18,232 nucleotides of DNA, taken from NCBI GenBank assembly GCA_964617695.1, contig CAZTYW010000038.1:1-18232 (forward strand), given 5' to 3'. This DNA is from CAZTYW01 sp964617695. GTDB taxonomy: Bacteria; Chloroflexota; Dehalococcoidia; UBA2247; RBG-13-53-26. The position numbers were made by a program, and so were the translations under genes. Shown piece by piece: positions 7,728 to 14,122 of this stretch; within the stretch, counting starts at the first letter, position 1, and the number at the start of each line of letters is the position of its first letter. The notes beneath the pieces are model-generated. The model was not told the DNA's origin and searched no databases. It worked only from the letters and a program-made list of their open reading frames with translations.

Positions 7728-7946
7728 CTAATCCGTGAACTCCGCTACGCTGCCCCACACAATCTTCTCAGCCGAATCCACCAACTTCTTCTGTTTGGCC
7801 AGCTCCCTGATCTTCAGGAGGCCCTCATTTACCTGGGGAGTCAGAAACACCCAGTCCTCACCGGATGGTATCCAGTAAGGTGAATTGATGCGAACTGCTT
7901 TCAATTGCCTGGTGTTCAGATAGATACCGAATTCTTTATCCCGCAT
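7728..7946 (-). CDS. Hypothetical 72-residue protein
   Basis: I do not recognise this protein. It is a real gene by context: AAGGAG stands 5 nt before the ATG at 7946, it overlaps the end of ispH by 11 bp, and it ends 5 nt before the yceD start. The sequence is soluble and mixed in charge, with no cysteine, signal peptide or membrane segment. It reads as a short beta-rich start (IYLNTRQLKAVRI, then PYWIPSGEDWVFL) followed by a helix rich in Leu and Lys (GLLKIRELAKQKKLV). The fold and role are unknown. Its place between ispH and yceD-rpmF suggests co-expression with lipid and ribosome genes. Confidence 0.8.
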   Translation of the reverse strand: MRDKEFGIYLNTRQLKAVRINSPYWIPSGEDWVFLTPQVNEGLLKIRELAKQKKLVDSAEKIVWGSVAEFTD

Positions 7947-8805
7947 CTAGACTCCTTTTTATCTGGTCCAATCTTAGCATGACCTCTTGCGTGACCTGGT
8001 CAGGTATGGACGTGCCGGTGGTCACTCCGACAAAGCTCTTCCCCCGTAGCCAGTCCTCTTTGATTTCCGCCGCTGTCTCCACGTGGTGTGTCTCTGTGCC
8101 TGCTGAAGAGCAGACCTCGGCCAGGCAACGTGTGTTGGCACTATTTCGCCCGCCGACTACTATCATCAGGTTCACCTTCTTGGCCAGGTCTACTGCCTCT
8201 TTCTGCCGCTTCTTGGTCACGTTGCACAGGGTATTGATTATTCGCAACTCCCCGATTTGAGGGAGGAACAAGGTGACGAAGCTGTTTATGAAATCAGCGA
8301 ACTGGGTGGGATTGCGGGTCGTCTGGGAAAGTAGTCCCAGACGATGAGGCAGCTTGTCGAGCTTGGCAATCGACTCGGTGTCCAGGGTGGCGACTCCATT
8401 TCCCCCTGCCCAGCCAAGCATGCCCTTGACCTCAGGATGGTTCGGGTCCCCGAAAACAACCACCCAGAAGCCTGCCTCCGAGAGTTCCTTTGCCGCTTCC
8501 TGTGCCTTTCGCACATTGGGACAAGTGGTGTCGATTATGGTGAGCCCCTTCTCCCTCAAGTCCGCTGACACCCCAGGGGGCATACCGTGTGAAGGAATGA
8601 CAGCAATGCTGCCTGCAACCTGTCCGAAGTCACTCACGGCTCGAACGCCAAGCTCTTGCAGGCTATCGACTACGCGCTGATTGTGCACCACTGGCCCGAG
8701 GGTCTCCACCGACCCGTGCTTCCCCACAGCCTCCTCCAGGATCCTCAGCGCTCTTTTCACGCCGAAGCAAAACCCTGTTTCCCTGGTTTTCTCGACCTGT
8801 ATCAT
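7936..8805 (-). CDS. ispH: 4-hydroxy-3-methylbut-2-enyl diphosphate reductase
   Basis: Iron-sulfur enzyme for the last step of the MEP isoprenoid pathway, giving IPP and DMAPP. The 289 residues keep the three cluster cysteines C13 (GFCFGV), C95 (TTCPNV) and C194 (NTLCNVT). They also keep the active-site histidines in VVHNQ (H41), PSHGMPPG (H73) and NHPEVKG (H123), with E125 in the last motif, and the GGRNSANT substrate loop. Length is slightly below the E. coli enzyme (316). ATG 8805 has AAAGGT 5 nt upstream. It follows plsC after about 100 bp and overlaps the 72-codon gene. No other MEP pathway gene is in the window. Confidence 0.96.
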   Translation of the reverse strand: MIQVEKTRETGFCFGVKRALRILEEAVGKHGSVETLGPVVHNQRVVDSLQELGVRAVSDFGQVAGSIAVIPSHGMPPGVSADLREKGLTIIDTTCPNVRKAQEAAKELSEAGFWVVVFGDPNHPEVKGMLGWAGGNGVATLDTESIAKLDKLPHRLGLLSQTTRNPTQFADFINSFVTLFLPQIGELRIINTLCNVTKKRQKEAVDLAKKVNLMIVVGGRNSANTRCLAEVCSSAGTETHHVETAAEIKEDWLRGKSFVGVTTGTSIPDQVTQEVMLRLDQIKRSLDAG

Positions 8806-8906
8806 TCGATACCTTTAGTTCTCACACTGACACCTGAAAGCCCTGTGTCTCCCGCGGCTTGTGGCGCGCCCGAATAAATGATCGCGCCGGTCATTGCGCA
8901 GGGCAA

Positions 8907-9566
8907 TCAGTCGGTGCCACCATCCCCGTACACCCCGCGATAGCTCTCCGGAAGCAGTTCTGCCAGGCGCATCATAATAGTCTGGGTGGATGAGGCCAGT
9001 TGCGCCCGGTTGGGGTTGCCATCGGCTTTTGGCAGCTTGAAAGGCTGGCCAATGTTGACTGTCACCTCAGGGCGATGCAGTAACTTCCTCTTGTTTTCGT
9101 ATCTCTGCTTGATCTTCTCAGTGCCGGAGATGCCCACGGGCAGTATATAGGCGTCGTTTTGAAGCGCGATATAGGCCGCTCCCAGCCGTCCTCGCTGCAA
9201 CTGCTGGGTGCGACTCCTTGTTCCTTCGGGGAATATTCCCAGGGCAGCCCCGTTTTTCAGTGCCTCTTGTGCCAGTTTCAGGGCGGTCCTGTCAACCACA
9301 CCGCGCTCTACAGTGAAACTGCCGAAGATACGCATGATGAACACATGGACGGGAGAGCGAAAGTACTCCTTCTTTGCCATAAAGACTATGCGTCGAGGGA
9401 TGCTGACTCCGAGCAGCGGGATGTCGATCCAGCTAATGTGATTGGCCACCAGGATGACCGGCCCGTCAGGCATGACTTTGATTCTGTTGTTAATCCTCCA
9501 TCTGCACAGAATATGGAGCCACACAGCCACGGGTCGCCTGGCAACATCGTACAACGACAGCGACAA
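8907..9566 (-). CDS. plsC: 1-acyl-sn-glycerol-3-phosphate acyltransferase
   Basis: Membrane-associated acyltransferase that makes phosphatidic acid from lysophosphatidic acid. The 219 residues carry the HX4D catalytic motif in NHISWID (H43, D48) and the glycerol-3-phosphate binding motif FPEGTRSR (112-119). A hydrophobic strand VILVAN precedes the first motif and the VGISGT region comes later. The start is TTG at 9566, supported by GAGGAG 7 nt upstream; no ATG lies close by. It appears to be the first gene of a unit running to fabD, fed by a promoter at 9747-9775. The acyl donor (acyl-ACP, acyl-CoA) cannot be told from sequence. A related acyltransferase of lipid or lysophospholipid recycling is the alternative. 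Confidence 0.92.
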   Translation of the reverse strand: MSLSLYDVARRPVAVWLHILCRWRINNRIKVMPDGPVILVANHISWIDIPLLGVSIPRRIVFMAKKEYFRSPVHVFIMRIFGSFTVERGVVDRTALKLAQEALKNGAALGIFPEGTRSRTQQLQRGRLGAAYIALQNDAYILPVGISGTEKIKQRYENKRKLLHRPEVTVNIGQPFKLPKADGNPNRAQLASSTQTIMMRLAELLPESYRGVYGDGGTD

Positions 9567-9740
9567 CTATTCTCTCCTCTCAGGGTCGATTGTCTTGGCA
9601 GCGGACCGTTCCGGCACGCTGAAGTCCCTCCCTGCCATCTTTATCCCGCCCTCTAGTGCCCGCGGCGCTGCTCAGCCAGCAGCGCATGTCTCGTCACGGC
9701 CTCTGGTCGAGGCCTCGGTCACAGTGAAGCTGTTCACAAA
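9567..9740 (-). ncRNA. Structured 5' leader of plsC, function unknown
   Basis: This is the right-hand part of the only gap above 300 bp (9567-9912), in which I see no credible gene on either strand. If transcription starts near 9740, the leader is about 174 nt. It holds two perfect hairpins: GGCCTC/GAGGCC with a 5-nt loop at 9698-9714, and an 8-bp stem with a 5-nt loop at 9665-9685. Neither is followed by a T tract, so they are not ordinary terminators. I do not recognise a known riboswitch core. The rest of the gap (9776-9912) holds only three copies of GGCATTC and GC-rich inverted repeats. That this is a regulatory RNA is inference. Confidence 0.3.
9724..9737. promoter_or_regulatory. Palindrome at predicted plsC start site, possible operator
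   Basis: GTGAA-4-TTCAC inverted repeat placed at about +4 to +17 relative to the start site predicted from the TATAAT at 9747-9752. A repressor could bind here, or it could be the first hairpin of the leader. No regulator gene is nearby. Confidence 0.3.
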
Positions 9741-9746
9741 GACGGG

Positions 9747-9775
9747 ATTATACCGTCTCCCACCGTGCGGCGCAA
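9747..9775 (-). promoter_or_regulatory. Promoter for plsC unit
   Basis: Perfect -10 TATAAT (9747-9752) with TTGCGC (9770-9775) 17 nt upstream on the minus strand. The -35 keeps only TTG. The predicted start is near 9740. It separates plsC-ispH-yceD-rpmF-fabK-fabD from the histidine unit. Confidence 0.45.
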
Positions 9776-9912
9776 CCTCTATCTTCACCAGTTTGGTTGC
9801 TCAGGGCGCCTTTGTTCTTGAGGCGTGGCATTCGCGGCATTCTGCCCAGGGTGCATGCTGCCCCCTGCCCAGCGGTGGCGATCACTGTGGCGGAGGCATT
9901 CTCACCACCCTA

Positions 9913-10743
9913 TCACCTGTCTTTGAACACGGGGAGCTTCTTCTCGGCGAAGGACTTGATTGCTTCCTTGTAGTCCTCTGATCCTGTAGCAATGGTGACG
10001 CAGGCCATGGCAAAGGCAAGAGCCGTGTCCAGGTCCATGGCCAGTCCCTTGTACACCATCAGCTTGGACAGTCTGAAGGCGATGGGCGAACCGCTGGCTA
10101 TCTTCTGTGCCAGTTTCTGCGTCTCCTCCTCCAGTTGCTCGGCGGGCACCACCCTGTTCAGTAGACCTATCCGGTATGCCTCTTCTGCATCACAGGTATC
10201 ACCGGTGAAGATGAGTTCCAGAGTCTTGGCTACACCGATGACGCGTGGCATGAGCCAGGTGCCGCCACTGTCAGGGGCAACTCCCGCACTGGTATAGCCG
10301 ATGGTGAACCTTGCCTTGTTCGAACCGATCCTCATGTCGCAGGCCAGAGCGATGTCGAGGCCGAGGCCGGCGGCGAATCCCTGTATCACGGCCACCGTGG
10401 GTTTATCCAGGTTCTGCAGTCCCAGGATTACCTTCCTCTGCGGCTTCGGCGGAATCTTCCCCCTTTTTACCTGCTTTTCGATCTCCGGCCAGACCTTGAG
10501 GTCCTCAACAGCAACTTCCCCGGTTCTCACTTTCTCGTAGTTGAAATCCCCGCCAGCACAGAAGACACGACCCGCTGCCTTGATCACCAACACCCTGCTG
10601 GAGTCATCTTCAGCCACGTCTTCAACAGCCTCGACAAGCTCATTCGCCATCTGCTCGCTCACGGCGTTCAGAGCTTCGGGGCGGTTCAGGGTGATAGTCG
10701 CGATGCCGTCCTGCTTTTCCAAGATGATAGTCTGAAATGCCAT
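9913..10743 (-). CDS. Enoyl-CoA hydratase/isomerase family protein, PaaG-like
   Basis: Crotonase-fold acyl-CoA enzyme of 276 residues. The CoA-binding strands are clear: FCAGGDF near residue 61 forms the first half of the oxyanion hole and IQGFAAGLGLDIALACD the second. The two catalytic glutamates of true enoyl-CoA hydratases are absent: their positions hold D130 and Y150. An Asp at D158 in VAPDSGGTW corresponds to the catalytic Asp of the PaaG ring-epoxide isomerase and 4-chlorobenzoyl-CoA dehalogenase branch. It therefore resembles an isomerase or related enzyme more than a hydratase; the substrate is unknown. ATG 10743 has AAGGAG 5 nt upstream and follows the hisG TGA by 2 bp, so translation is coupled to a histidine gene although no metabolic link is evident. 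A GTG at 10749 is less likely. Confidence 0.88.
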   Translation of the reverse strand: MAFQTIILEKQDGIATITLNRPEALNAVSEQMANELVEAVEDVAEDDSSRVLVIKAAGRVFCAGGDFNYEKVRTGEVAVEDLKVWPEIEKQVKRGKIPPKPQRKVILGLQNLDKPTVAVIQGFAAGLGLDIALACDMRIGSNKARFTIGYTSAGVAPDSGGTWLMPRVIGVAKTLELIFTGDTCDAEEAYRIGLLNRVVPAEQLEEETQKLAQKIASGSPIAFRLSKLMVYKGLAMDLDTALAFAMACVTIATGSEDYKEAIKSFAEKKLPVFKDR

Positions 10744-10745
10744 GG

Positions 10746-12167
10746 TCACTCCTTTCCGTTTTCTTGGATTGCCTTGTGTAGAGTCTCTATGAAGCTATCG
10801 GTCGTCCCCTGCCGGGAGTCGTCGAAGCAGGGATTCGTGCTGCCTATGAGGCAGGCTGAGGATTCAAAGATCGTATCGATGATCTTCAGATCGTGCTGGG
10901 CCACAGTGCGTCCCGTTTGAACGTTCTCGATAAGCAGGTCGGCATCCTCCGGCAGGAAGGCCTCGCTGGCGCCCCACGTTGGGATCAAGCGATAAGGGCT
11001 GAGGTGGTTGTCACGGGCAAACTTGTCGGCAACATTGGCGTACTCCGACGCTATTCTCAGCGTGGCCAGTTCACCCGAGCGCAGCATGTCCCTCAACTCG
11101 TGGGGGCTGTCGACCGTCAGCTTGTTGCTCACTACGGCCACTATTCGCACTTTGCCGAATCCCAGCCTGAGGATTTCTTTCACCGGGCTGGAGGGGAACC
11201 GGTAGAGGTGATCGTAGAGCCAGTCTTCCCCCGTGATGGCCAGGTCGAAGTTGCCGTTGGCTACCTGTAAGGGCATGTCCTGCGGTCTGATCACCTTGAT
11301 GGCGATGTTTTCGATGTTGGTACGTGGCCGGTGCGGGTCCGAAGGGCGGTCCTGGATTGAAATGCCTGCCCGGCTCAGGAATTCCAGCGTAGGTTCTTGC
11401 TGGTGCCCGTCAGGGAGGGCCAGACGAATAGCTGAATCCTGACGCGTTGAAATAGGAGGCCGTTCGCCACCGTGCGCCGCGTCATCCGGCACGTCTTCAC
11501 TCATCGGCTCTTCAAGACCACGTGCGGCATGGAGGCGCTCTACCAGCGGACTCAGGTCTTTGGACTCCCAGCTATTGCGGTGGGCTATCAAGGTTGCGCC
11601 GGACCGGAGAATGGACGACACGGGGCAAAGTCCCTGGTTCAGACAGTCGCCGGGCGACAGGGAGAGCAGCGCCAGCTCTGCGTTTTCCGGCGGGTAGGCA
11701 GCGGCATTGCCCCAAAGCGGGAATACCCTGAAGCTCCTGAGTCTGAGACCGATGGCAAAAGCATCGGCGAGGTTGGGGTATTCCGAGGCTATCCGTATTG
11801 TTCCCGGCCTGGTTCTCACGTCCTCGATGGACTTGAGATTGTCTGACCGGCTGCTGGCCATCCACAGACTGCTTCTGCCGTATCCCAGGTCGAGCACCTT
11901 GACCAGGGCGCTGCTGGGGTACTTGGCCAGAAGTTCCTCGACCCAGTCTCGGCCGCAGATTCCCAGGTCGTAGTTGCCGACTGAGACCTGGATCGGGATG
12001 TCTTTCTCGTGGAATACCTTCAGGAACACGCCGGGAGAGCTGCTGCACCGGGGTCTGTAGGACCGTGACTGTCCATCATAGTCGCTGAGTTCCAGTCCGG
12101 CCCCACGCAATAGCATTGCAGTCGGCTGGAGAAGTCGCCCTTTAGGTAGAGCTAGCTTTACCTGCAT
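10746..12167 (-). CDS. hisG: Tandem double-domain ATP phosphoribosyltransferase
   Basis: Relates to HisG, which joins ATP and PRPP in the first step of histidine synthesis. The 473 residues are two consecutive HisG catalytic-type domains (about 1-215 and 246-472) joined by a polar linker, instead of the one domain (about 210) of short HisG. Paired motifs are LALPKGR (5-11) and LALPDGH (249-255); DLGICGRDW (67-75) and DLAITGEDW (308-316); RIASEYPN (125-132) and RIASEYAN (371-378). The PRPP loop TGRT is present at 418-421, but its first-half counterpart around 165-180 reads SLSPGDCLN and lacks it. No C-terminal ACT-like regulatory domain of long HisG is present. It overlaps hisZ by 26 bp and is followed directly by a crotonase gene. 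A single uninterrupted frame argues against an assembly artefact. Confidence 0.85.
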   Translation of the reverse strand: MQVKLALPKGRLLQPTAMLLRGAGLELSDYDGQSRSYRPRCSSSPGVFLKVFHEKDIPIQVSVGNYDLGICGRDWVEELLAKYPSSALVKVLDLGYGRSSLWMASSRSDNLKSIEDVRTRPGTIRIASEYPNLADAFAIGLRLRSFRVFPLWGNAAAYPPENAELALLSLSPGDCLNQGLCPVSSILRSGATLIAHRNSWESKDLSPLVERLHAARGLEEPMSEDVPDDAAHGGERPPISTRQDSAIRLALPDGHQQEPTLEFLSRAGISIQDRPSDPHRPRTNIENIAIKVIRPQDMPLQVANGNFDLAITGEDWLYDHLYRFPSSPVKEILRLGFGKVRIVAVVSNKLTVDSPHELRDMLRSGELATLRIASEYANVADKFARDNHLSPYRLIPTWGASEAFLPEDADLLIENVQTGRTVAQHDLKIIDTIFESSACLIGSTNPCFDDSRQGTTDSFIETLHKAIQENGKE

Positions 12168-13413
12168 CTGCTGCCCGCAATGCTTCCAGGACCCCAGCCG
12201 GTGAATCTGCTTCTACTGTCGCGCCGCTGGTCTGATCGGTCAGTAGAAAGACGGGCCTCTCGCCTGCAACTTGAATCGAGACGGCCCACCCGTGATCAGT
12301 TGGCCCTGCGTAGCCCTGGTCAACCTCCGCTATGTACCCGTCTCGCCGAAGCAGGCTGGCGGTTTCAAAAGAGAGCCTCTGACCGCTGGTAGTCTCAGTG
12401 TCGCTTCGGACCAGGACTCTGGCTGTGTTGTCCTGCCAACTGTCAATAAACCCCAGCAGACGGTCGACGTCGAGAGCGAAGCCGGAGGCTGATACCTCTC
12501 CGCCGCCCAGCAGAGGGATCAAGTCATTGTATCTTCCGCCTCCTCCCATCTTCTCCCCGTCGAGGAACAGTCGGAAAATGACCCCGGTATAGTACTCGAA
12601 ACCTCTGCCGGAGGCAATGTCGACTTCGTATTCACATCCCAGCTCGCTCAGACCCTGGCAAATGGTGATGAAGTCCTCCATGCTGGCTTCAAGGCCGGGA
12701 CTGGCGAAGTTCTTCAGCAGTGAGGCCTTGAGGTTCTGCAGGAAGCCTGCCGATCTTCCCTTGCCATTGAACACCTGTGAAAGCGTATCTCTGAGTTGAG
12801 CATGGGCGCCAATCACGTTGCCGAATACCTCTGTATCACCGTCCAGGATTCGGTCGAATACGTCAACCTGGTCGGTTGGTGTCAAGCCAGTCTCATTCAG
12901 CAGTGCCCGTATCAGGCCGGCATGTGACAGGTGCAGCTTCACGCCGGTGATGCCCAGCCTGCTCAAAGTCTCCAGTGCAAGTAGTATCAGTTCGACGTCG
13001 GCCATCGGCCTGGCGCTTCCCATGATCTCGGCCCCGCATTGCCAGCGCTCTCTTGACTCCTTGCCGGTCTCTTCAAAGCTGAAAACGTTCTGCACGTAGA
13101 AGAGCTTGGCTGGGCGGATCTGGGACAGATTCTCCATGTAGAGCCTGGCGGCAGGGATGGTGCCCTCCGGTCGCAATACCACCCTCTCACCACTCCAGCC
13201 GTCCCAATCCAGGAAGGAGTATACCCTGCTCAGCATGCTGGGGGTGAGGGTGCCTGTCGAGGTGAACAGGTGCAGGTACTCTATGGTGGGCGTTCGTATC
13301 TCTCTGTATCCCCAGCCCAGGCAGCAGGACCTGAATACGCCCTCGATATGGCGAAACGCCGCCATATCCTCGGGAAGGAGGTCCCGGCTACCCTTACACC
13401 TTTGCGTTTTCAC
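12142..13413 (-). CDS. hisZ: HisZ, HisS-like regulatory subunit of ATP phosphoribosyltransferase
   Basis: Class II histidyl-tRNA synthetase fold, 423 residues. It has motif 2 remnants RPEGTIPAAR (81-90), a signature like RGFEYYTG (270-277), and motif 3-like GGGGRYNDL with GFALDVDRLL. The motif 2 arginine expected in a FRxE sequence is Ser (FSFEE, S112), and the loop GKESRERWQCG departs from the HisS form, arguing against a working synthetase. The immediate overlap with a HisG that lacks its regulatory domain makes HisZ the best reading. A C-terminal stretch from about 332 (ARVLVRSD...) resembles a degenerate anticodon-binding domain, longer than many HisZ. The GTG start at 13413 has GGAAG 5 nt upstream; the start KTQRCKGSRDLLPED fits the family. 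A divergent HisS is the alternative. Confidence 0.8.
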   Translation of the reverse strand: MKTQRCKGSRDLLPEDMAAFRHIEGVFRSCCLGWGYREIRTPTIEYLHLFTSTGTLTPSMLSRVYSFLDWDGWSGERVVLRPEGTIPAARLYMENLSQIRPAKLFYVQNVFSFEETGKESRERWQCGAEIMGSARPMADVELILLALETLSRLGITGVKLHLSHAGLIRALLNETGLTPTDQVDVFDRILDGDTEVFGNVIGAHAQLRDTLSQVFNGKGRSAGFLQNLKASLLKNFASPGLEASMEDFITICQGLSELGCEYEVDIASGRGFEYYTGVIFRLFLDGEKMGGGGRYNDLIPLLGGGEVSASGFALDVDRLLGFIDSWQDNTARVLVRSDTETTSGQRLSFETASLLRRDGYIAEVDQGYAGPTDHGWAVSIQVAGERPVFLLTDQTSGATVEADSPAGVLEALRAADAGKASST

Positions 13414-13460
13414 GACTTCTTCCGATCAGAGGGGTCTGCTGAGAACTTGTCGGGGGTCTC
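13414..13460 (-). promoter_or_regulatory. Possible helix hiding the hisZ ribosome site
   Basis: Just after the leader peptide stop, GACAAGTTCT (13442-13451) can pair with GGAAGAAGTC (13414-13423): 3 bp, a 3x3 internal loop, then 4 bp. It encloses a CAGA-CCCC-TCTG mini-hairpin. The paired 3' strand contains the hisZ ribosome site. GAGACC (13455-13460) is also complementary to GGTCTC (13531-13536) near the predicted 5' end of the mRNA. These could be the switching pieces of an attenuator. They were found by eye, with no energy calculation. Confidence 0.3.
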
Positions 13461-13463
13461 TTG

Positions 13464-13523
13464 TCAATGATGATGTACATGTTGGCGGTGAAGCGATGGC
13501 CGCACATACAGCTTTCCGGCCAT
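13464..13523 (-). CDS. Histidine-rich leader peptide, candidate attenuator
   Basis: A 19-codon frame from ATG 13523 to TGA 13464 ends LHRQHVHHH-stop. Five of the last eight residues are His (one CAC, four CAT), then the stop, then 50 nt to the hisZ GTG. This is the layout of the enterobacterial hisL leader: ribosomes starved of charged tRNA-His would stall on the His run and change the fold of the following RNA. It lies inside the transcript predicted from the promoter at 13544-13572. Weak points are a 5' UTR of only about 14 nt with no clear ribosome site and no U-tract terminator, so control would more likely act on hisZ translation. It is far shorter than any standard gene call. Confidence 0.6.
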   Translation of the reverse strand: MAGKLYVRPSLHRQHVHHH

Positions 13524-13524
13524 C
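13495..13524 (-). repeat. 8-bp inverted repeat inside the leader peptide frame
   Basis: GATGGCCG/CGGCCATC with a 14-nt loop, perfect over 8 bp. The 5' arm covers the leader ATG, and the 3' arm ends 5 nt before the first His codon of the cluster. A translating ribosome would open it, so it could act as the early pairing region of an attenuator or hide the leader start. Confidence 0.45.
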
Positions 13525-13543
13525 TCATTGGAGACCGAGAAGT

Positions 13544-13572
13544 ATTCTATCATCAACCATCACGTATGGCAA
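13544..13572 (-). promoter_or_regulatory. Promoter for the hisZ-hisG unit
   Basis: TTGCCA (13567-13572) and TAGAAT (13544-13549) with a 17-nt spacer on the minus strand, five of six matches each. Predicted start near 13537, about 14 nt before the His-rich leader peptide and 124 nt before hisZ. It lies in the 214-bp gap after the 81-codon gene, which holds no larger frame of interest. Confidence 0.6.
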
Positions 13573-13627
13573 TCTGGAGGGTGTGTGCTGAGAGACGTCG
13601 GTTCGGTAGCGGTGCGGTGGATGGATG

Positions 13628-13873
13628 CTATGAGGAACCGTTCAAGGACTTGGTGTCGATCCTGGACTCTGTTACGGCTTCTATCATCTGGATGGTCTCT
13701 TCCAGCCGGTTTAGCCCGAACGACAGGCCCAGCCGTCTCAAGTCTCTCGAATGTAGACCCTGGAAGTCGCCCTGACCTGCTACTCTGCACATCTCGTCAT
13801 ATAGGGCTGGCCATTTCTTCCCGTCGCGGGCGCAGTAGAGGATGAAGCCGGCGACCTGGGGGTGAATTGTCAT
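13628..13873 (-). CDS. Hypothetical 81-residue protein, probably leaderless
   Basis: I do not recognise this protein. From ATG 13873 it reads MTIHPQVAGFILYCARDG, then KKWPALYDEMCRVAG, then a helix-rich end with RRLGLSFGLNRLEETIQMIEAV. Two cysteines are present; there is no signal peptide or membrane span. The frame opens upstream to 13990, but the codons before this ATG look like non-coding sequence. There is no ribosome site, and a promoter-like pair places the transcription start at the A of the ATG, which fits a leaderless mRNA. It sits alone between gltX and the histidine unit. Small size leaves some doubt that it is translated. Confidence 0.6.
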   Translation of the reverse strand: MTIHPQVAGFILYCARDGKKWPALYDEMCRVAGQGDFQGLHSRDLRRLGLSFGLNRLEETIQMIEAVTESRIDTKSLNGSS

Positions 13874-13879
13874 GGGGCC

Positions 13880-13909
13880 AATATACCCAAACCGTGGCCG
13901 TGAAATCAA
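13880..13909 (-). promoter_or_regulatory. Promoter giving a leaderless mRNA
   Basis: TTGATT (13904-13909) and TATATT (13880-13885) on the minus strand with an 18-nt spacer. Six bases separate the -10 from the A of the ATG at 13873, so the start codon would be the mRNA 5' end. Four and five of six consensus bases match. Confidence 0.4.
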
Positions 13910-13998
13910 AGGTGCTGACGGCTGATCCATCAATAGACAACCTCTCGCGACTAGCTTTGAAAGGCGACCGCGACAGGCTTGAATTCTCACGTTTTCGT

Positions 13999-14030
13999 AA
14001 GCATCAAACCTGTTGCCTGGTGAAATGCTT
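13999..14030 (-). repeat. Interrupted inverted repeat downstream of gltX
   Basis: AAGCAT/ATGCTT arms enclose a 3x3 mismatch, then ACC/GGT and an 8-nt loop. It lies about 93 nt after the gltX stop in a 249-bp gap (13874-14122) that otherwise holds only the promoter above. There is no T tract, so termination is uncertain. Confidence 0.25.
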
Positions 14031-14122
14031 ATTCAGGAATGGTTGTCGCCTTTAGCCAGTCATTGCGTGACATAATCCGAGGCATCGTTGATGGCCGCCT
14101 TGGGCGCTACGTGACAGGGGGG

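Noticed and set aside
9827..9901. Three GGCATTC copies between the crotonase gene and plsC
   Set aside because: Irregular spacing and only 7 bp; too short and too few to call a repeat array or binding-site cluster.
9442..9981. 179-codon plus-strand frame spanning the plsC upstream gap
   Set aside because: It overlaps the ends of plsC and the crotonase gene, shows no family motif and has biased, low-complexity composition; the gap is better explained as regulatory.
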